Assembly (NCBI GenBank): GCA_019115385.1
Contig: DXDR01000057.1
Span: 1 to 44,681 of the forward strand
DNA from: Candidatus Mediterraneibacter avicola
GTDB taxonomy: Bacteria; Bacillota; Clostridia; Lachnospirales; Lachnospiraceae
Reading direction: 5' to 3'
DNA: 44,681 nt
Position 1 is the stretch's first letter. Every line of letters begins with the position of its first letter. Positions 41,340 through 44,681 of the stretch are shown in pieces. Made by a program: the position numbers and the translations under genes. The notes beneath the pieces were generated by a model. The model had not been told where the DNA came from, ran no database searches, and was given only the letters and a program-made list of their open reading frames with translations.

Positions 41340-41556
41340 AATGACCTCCCGCAACATCAATTTGACTATTTTGCACTCCGTCTTTATCAATCATATATTT
41401 GTACGAGATATTGTAGCATATATCAGCACTGATTTCCATTCCTGCCATATGACCAATTATTGACGGATATTCGTCCCTGTCTTTCTCTCTGCCTTGTCCT
41501 GCCCGGCATTTTTCTATCTTTCCCCTGCTGCTTTCCACGTCCTCACCCTTTTCCAC
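41340..41556. other. Non-coding interval
   Basis: About 215 bases between the CAT-like remnant and the DUF3737 terminator. I see no convincing gene. A TACAAT-like box about 60 bases before the CAT-like start (minus strand) could be its old promoter, but its -35 is poor. Confidence 0.4.
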
Positions 41557-41584
41557 AAAAAAAGCAGCCACCACAGGCTGCCTT
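41557..41584 (-). terminator. Intrinsic terminator after the DUF3737 gene
   Basis: Minus strand: GCAGCC, six-base loop, GGCTGC, then TTTTTTT. The stem starts about 20 bases after the DUF3737 stop. Confidence 0.8.
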
Positions 41585-41601
41585 TAATTTCCCTTTTACT
41601 G

Positions 41602-42480
41602 TCATGCACAGGCGGAAGAATAGGTTTTCTGTTTATTTCCTCCCTGTCCCTTTACTGAAATTTTTCCTTTCGCCTCTGCAATGTCCCGGATGACCTCTCC
41701 CACAGCCGGAACTGTAATATGTCCCGACAGCGGATTTTTGATACTGATCACCGGAGTCGTAATATCAGCCTCCACTTCGGATCGTTCAAAAGCCAGATCT
41801 GTATCCGTCATTTCACAGTTTACAAGTCTGAGCCCTCTGCAGTAACAGAGAGGCTGCGTACCTATAATCCTACAGTTTTCAAAGGTAACATTCTCGCTGT
41901 ACCAGGCCAGGTATTCCCCCTTGACTACGCTGTTGCGCACCACAATATTTTTAGCGTGCCAGAAGGCATCTTTTGTATCAAACCGGCAGTTTTCAAAAAC
42001 AGCATTCTCAATATACTGAAATGAATACTTACCCTGCATATCCACATTCTGAAAATGCAGATTATCAGACCGCATCATAAAGTATTCGCTTTTGGCGGTG
42101 CAGTTTTCCATCTTGATCCCCCGCACGGACCAGCCAAACTCAGGAGAGACAATATCGCAGTCTTTCATTTTCACTTCTCTGCACTCCCGAAGTGCTTTAA
42201 TACCATGAAGCCGGCTATTGGAAATTTCAATATGATCGGAATACCATAAAGCCGCCCGGCAGAGTTCTGTCATCTCTGAGTCAACGATTTCCAGCCCGTG
42301 GTCATGCCAGAACGGATATCGAAGATTAAAAAAACAATGTTCCACCTGTACATCCGAACACTCTTTAAATGCGCTTTCGCCGTCGGCAGGGCCGTCAAAT
42401 AAACAGTCTTTTATTAATATATCCTTGCTGTCGTAAAGGGCACGTTCTTCATCAAAGGTTTTATTCTGTACAATGTTCAT
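41602..42480 (-). CDS. DUF3737 family protein (right-handed beta-helix)
   Basis: 292 aa without signal or membrane segment. A run of short repeats such as IKDCLFDGP, VQVEHCFFN, IEISNSRLHG, VKMKDCDIV, IKMENCTA, AVFENCRFD, IVVRNSVVKG and VTFENCRII gives the periodic pattern of a single-stranded right-handed beta-helix. The start MNIVQNKTFDEERALYDSKD and the end with ITTPVISIKNPLSG match DUF3737. Function unknown. The upstream 79-aa gene is 28 bases away and probably in the same transcript. Confidence 0.88.
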   Translation of the reverse strand: MNIVQNKTFDEERALYDSKDILIKDCLFDGPADGESAFKECSDVQVEHCFFNLRYPFWHDHGLEIVDSEMTELCRAALWYSDHIEISNSRLHGIKALRECREVKMKDCDIVSPEFGWSVRGIKMENCTAKSEYFMMRSDNLHFQNVDMQGKYSFQYIENAVFENCRFDTKDAFWHAKNIVVRNSVVKGEYLAWYSENVTFENCRIIGTQPLCYCRGLRLVNCEMTDTDLAFERSEVEADITTPVISIKNPLSGHITVPAVGEVIRDIAEAKGKISVKGQGGNKQKTYSSACA

Positions 42481-42508
42481 AAGAATTTCCTCCTCACTTT
42501 GAAAACAT

Positions 42509-42745
42509 TTATTCTGCCGCCATACTTTTCTGGATCTGATAAACCAGATAATCCAGACAGTTAATCCTCTTCTCTTCCCGGTGCACCCGGTCTAAAAGCC
42601 GTTTCCTGTGGACGGCTAGAAGTTTCAGCTGTTCCTGCGTATCTCCTGTCTCTTCCAGTTCCATAAAATGTTCTACTGTCTCGCTGTCGCACCCGGCATC
42701 CTTCAGGTTCTGTATCGTTTCCTGAAGTAATAAGTTATCTTCCAT
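42509..42745 (-). CDS. Small helical protein upstream of DUF3737
   Basis: 78 aa from the ATG at 42745 (GGAG eight bases upstream; a longer frame from 42769 is less likely). Helical and charged: MEDNLLLQETIQNLKDAGCD, LKLLAVHRKRLLDRVHREEKRINCLDYLVYQIQK. The last part resembles the coiled C-terminal helix of MerR-type regulators, but no DNA-binding domain is present. Likely co-transcribed with DUF3737. Confidence 0.6.
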   Translation of the reverse strand: MEDNLLLQETIQNLKDAGCDSETVEHFMELEETGDTQEQLKLLAVHRKRLLDRVHREEKRINCLDYLVYQIQKSMAAE

Positions 42746-42850
42746 ACCTATATCTCCATTTTGGAACATACCGTTATATTTCCTTTCATTAACAATGTAC
42801 TGCTAAATTCAATTAATAACAAATACTTATATCCTATATCTATATATAGC

Positions 42851-42878
42851 AAAAACGGATGCAATTTTCTTGCATCCG
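42851..42878 (-). terminator. Intrinsic terminator after the third GNAT gene
   Basis: Minus strand: CGGATGCAA, loop GAAAA, TTGCATCCG, TTTTT. A perfect 9-bp stem with a T-run, about 25 bases after the gene ends. Confidence 0.88.
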
Positions 42879-42903
42879 CGAGTTCGTTTTTCCGGTTTTC
42901 CAT

Positions 42904-43386
42904 TCATTTTTCTTTCTTCAGATGCATCCTCAGATACACCATATCAACAAGCCGACGTCCACCCTCATAGATCGGATGGTCATAATACTCCGTAAAAAAT
43001 CCTTTCACCACATGGGATCTTTGAAATCCACAGCGTTCATAAAAGGGCACCGTCTCAGGGCTGTCGCCCGTGCCAACCTGCAAAATATCATAACGTACCC
43101 GGTAAGCATCTGTGAGAAACCGGATCATTTCCCGCCCATATCCCTGTCTCTGGCATCCGGGCTTTACGGCAAGATTTTTGATCTCCAGTATTCCGTTGCC
43201 CTCGTCTGTTACTACACATTCTGCCTTCACACCGTTATCATCAAGGACGTACATGATTCCTCTTTCAAGATAACGGTGGATCATATTCTCCTGCTCATCC
43301 GCAAGCAGAAGCAGCTCCAGATACTGCTTCTTATTTTCTTTCACCTCTCTGATCTCATGCTGATTATCTGTAAAATACTGACTCAT
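42904..43386 (-). CDS. GNAT-family N-acetyltransferase
   Basis: 160 aa from the ATG at 43386 (a GTG at 43434 is possible but has no site). MSQYFTDNQHEIREVKENKK start; acetyl-CoA loop VKPGCQRQGYGREMI (about 85-100); VGTGDSPETVPFYERCGF then the C-terminal YDHPIYEGGRRLVDMVYLRM, which is common to a group of small Firmicute acetyltransferases. Substrate unknown. Followed by a strong terminator. Confidence 0.88.
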   Translation of the reverse strand: MSQYFTDNQHEIREVKENKKQYLELLLLADEQENMIHRYLERGIMYVLDDNGVKAECVVTDEGNGILEIKNLAVKPGCQRQGYGREMIRFLTDAYRVRYDILQVGTGDSPETVPFYERCGFQRSHVVKGFFTEYYDHPIYEGGRRLVDMVYLRMHLKKEK

Positions 43387-43471
43387 TGTTTTTCTTCTTT
43401 CTGTTCTGGTTCCCCGCAGCCTATGATCACCCACGGTCTATTTTCACATGTAAATCTGGCTTCTATAAATC

Positions 43472-44080
43472 TTATAGTATCTTAAGTTTTTCACCGTCAA
43501 CCTGTATAACCTGCTTATCTGTGATTGTCTTTAAGTCCAGCCTGGAATTATATTCTTCAACAGCTTTCCCCGCCGCTTCTCCCATTTCCTCATTTCCGAT
43601 ATGAGGCACGATGTAAAAATCCACCAGACCCAGGCCGGTATAATCTGTCAGATCCGGCGCTTTCTCCGGGCTGTCCATGCCAGAGCAGTAACCAATGTCC
43701 GGGCAGGCTATGACTGCTCCCGCGGACTCTCCTATATATAATTTCCCCTTATTGACTTCCTGAACCAATATCTTATCCGCACCGGAACGTCTCAGTTCCT
43801 GTAACAGGAAAAACGTATTTCCGCCGCCGATAAATATAATGTCATTTTTCGTCAGCCTGTTTACAATCGACTCATAAGACGCAGCAGAAACGTCCAGCAC
43901 GTCAACTGTGAGTCCCAGACTTTCCAGGGTGTTTGTCTCATCCTCGATCATTCCCCCTGTTTCTTCCACAATGCCTGCCGTGGGGATATAAGTCACTGTT
44001 TTCCCCGCCAGTTCCGGTTTAATTATCTTTACCAGATCTGTAACCTGATAAAGCATAGATACCAGTATCAGTTTCTTCAT
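43472..44080 (-). CDS. Peptidase E-like protein (S51, class I glutamine-amidotransferase fold)
   Basis: 202 aa. Begins MKKLILVSMLYQVTDLVKII; IFIGGGNTFFLLQELRRSG and the nucleophile elbow YIGESAGAVIA (Ser) match aspartyl-dipeptidase (PepE) relatives; FYIVPHIGNEE holds the conserved His. A cytoplasmic exo-dipeptidase or related hydrolase is likely; the exact substrate cannot be told. AAGGAGGACGC before the ATG. The upstream gene is a Nudix remnant. Confidence 0.9.
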   Translation of the reverse strand: MKKLILVSMLYQVTDLVKIIKPELAGKTVTYIPTAGIVEETGGMIEDETNTLESLGLTVDVLDVSAASYESIVNRLTKNDIIFIGGGNTFFLLQELRRSGADKILVQEVNKGKLYIGESAGAVIACPDIGYCSGMDSPEKAPDLTDYTGLGLVDFYIVPHIGNEEMGEAAGKAVEEYNSRLDLKTITDKQVIQVDGEKLKIL

Positions 44081-44096
44081 AAAGCCAGCGTCCTCC

Positions 44097-44347
44097 TTAT
44101 TTATATCTTATTTTCTGCATCTGCTGCAAATCTTTCATTGTCAGTATGGACCCCATAATATGTCCGCAGTCCCAGTCGGAAAACTTCTGCGGATCTCTGA
44201 AGTAAAGATGTTTAAATATAACACCGAATTCTCCCAGCTCATAAATCGGCATTTTATCTTCATCCGCCCAGCCGCCGGGGAAAGCCCTGCCTGTGCAATA
44301 ATCTGCAGTTCCACAGCCCATTCAAGCCATTTTTCATTCTTATCCAT
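44097..44347 (-). pseudogene. Nudix hydrolase remnant with internal deletion and frameshift
   Basis: From the ATG at 44347 (AGGAGAA before it) MDKNEKWLEWAVELQIIAQA matches the N-terminal extension of Nudix ADP-ribose pyrophosphatases. After QAGL the sequence jumps, in another frame, to RAFPGGWADEDK, which resembles the start of the Nudix box (PGGWAD), then to a tail PIYELGEFGVIFKHLYFRDP ... MQKIRYK that I do not recognise. The first frame stops at 44141, the second at 44097. The Nudix box REXXEE helix is absent, so it is not an active enzyme. Confidence 0.6.
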
Positions 44348-44360
44348 ATGTGAAATTCTC

Positions 44361-44429
44361 CTACGCAAATAACCGGTACCACTGATATCCAATGTAATAA
44401 AACGTCTCCCTCAAACGGCAGAGGAGCAT
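44361..44429 (-). pseudogene. Short C-terminal-like remnant
   Basis: 22 residues (MLLCRLRETFYYIGYQWYRL, then FA) ending just before the Nudix ribosome site, with a stop eight codons upstream. The aromatic-rich end looks like a protein C-terminus rather than random sequence; no family recognised. The rest of 44430-44480 shows no feature. Confidence 0.25.
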
Positions 44430-44480
44430 AAAGAAGTATTACGAAAATACTAACCTATGCCAAGTAAACGGGAAATAAGA

Positions 44481-44519
44481 AACCTCTATGTGAATGGACG
44501 AACCATTTGTATAGAGGTT
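44481..44519 (+). terminator. Hairpin, possibly bidirectional terminator
   Basis: AACCTCTAT (44481-44489) pairs with ATAGAGGTT (44511-44519), with an inner AATGG/CCATT stem; TTTTCTTTT follows on the plus strand and TTTCTTATTT on the minus strand. It separates the Nudix remnant from the frame at the window end. Confidence 0.6.
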
Positions 44520-44531
44520 TTCTTTTGCTTC

Positions 44532-44681
44532 TTAAAATTTTTCAGCGTCCGCAGGACGCGCAGCCGTCACCGAATGGGGACGATCTTGGGGGCTTGGGGG
44601 GGATCCCTCAACAAGCATTTTGGCCGGTGCAATCCGGCTAAAATCGCAAAACATGTATATGTTTGCATTGCTTGCCAATCT
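44532..44681 (-). CDS. Partial unidentified reading frame at the window edge
   Basis: An open frame of 49 codons enters from beyond the window and stops at 44532. It reads RLASNANIYMFCDFSRIAPA, then a Pro/Ser/Arg-rich ending with SPPSPQDRPHS. GC content, a run of C residues and a GCGTCC/GGACGC hairpin (44544-44558) set it apart from its surroundings. It may be the edge of a mobile element or just non-coding DNA; identity is unknown. Confidence 0.3.
   Translation of the reverse strand, partial: RLASNANIYMFCDFSRIAPAKMLVEGSPPSPQDRPHSVTAARPADAEKF

Overview
The window reads as chromosomal DNA of an anaerobic Firmicute, most probably family Lachnospiraceae. The gene order priA-def-fmt-(Zn peptidase)-rsmB-rlmN-prpC-prkC-rsgA-rpe-thiN, a meso-diaminopimelate type MurE, a pyruvate:ferredoxin oxidoreductase, a cobyric acid pathway linked to haem/sirohaem genes, a DUF6483 gene and moderate GC content all fit that group. 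Almost every gene is on the minus strand, so transcription runs from high to low coordinates. The plus-strand exceptions are mazG, an Rpn nuclease gene, an EamA-type membrane protein gene and one gene fragment. No tRNA, rRNA, CRISPR array or complete insertion sequence was seen.

Region 1 (1-1300) holds the start of nifJ, with a near-consensus promoter and a perfect 18-bp hairpin at the predicted 5' end of its mRNA, plus decayed small reading frames. Region 2 (1298-9984) is the most unusual part. It is a tight minus-strand cluster of an FHA protein, a membrane Ser/Thr kinase with a non-RD/DFN active site and extracytoplasmic TPRs, a coupled 46-aa membrane peptide, a four-helix membrane protein with a degenerate FHA-like end, a proline-rich repeat protein with a zinc ribbon, and two paralogous zinc-ribbon/membrane/TPR proteins with different outer domains. 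I infer an uncharacterised envelope-sensing phospho-signalling module. Region 3 (10.0-12.2 kb) holds lgt and ychF, with a strongly structured stretch between lgt and the FHA gene.

Region 4 (12.2-25.8 kb) is a long housekeeping operon running from murE down to thiN. It covers cell-wall precursor synthesis, replication restart, N-terminal formyl-Met handling, rRNA methylation, the PrpC/PrkC phosphatase-kinase pair and ribosome assembly. Most junctions overlap or are only a few bases apart. Region 5 (25.9-28.7 kb) has mazG, a decayed glgB fragment, another gene fragment, an Rpn-family nuclease gene and a DUF6483 gene. Region 6 (28.7-35.7 kb) carries the tetrapyrrole/cobalamin genes cobA-hemD, hemC, cobQ, cobD-like and cbiB. 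They are interrupted by an oppositely oriented EamA-type gene that has a consensus promoter and a leader terminator, which makes a candidate riboswitch or attenuator.

Region 7 (35.7-44.7 kb) is an accessory stretch. It has an OLD-type nuclease with an unusual cysteine cluster, DUF1905, an XRE regulator, a zinc-ribbon membrane protein, tag, three GNAT acetyltransferases, DUF3737 and a peptidase E-like protein. At least three gene remnants here (metallo-beta-lactamase-fold, chloramphenicol-acetyltransferase-like and Nudix) keep their true start but have lost their middle. The last 150 bases carry an open frame of different composition that runs off the window.
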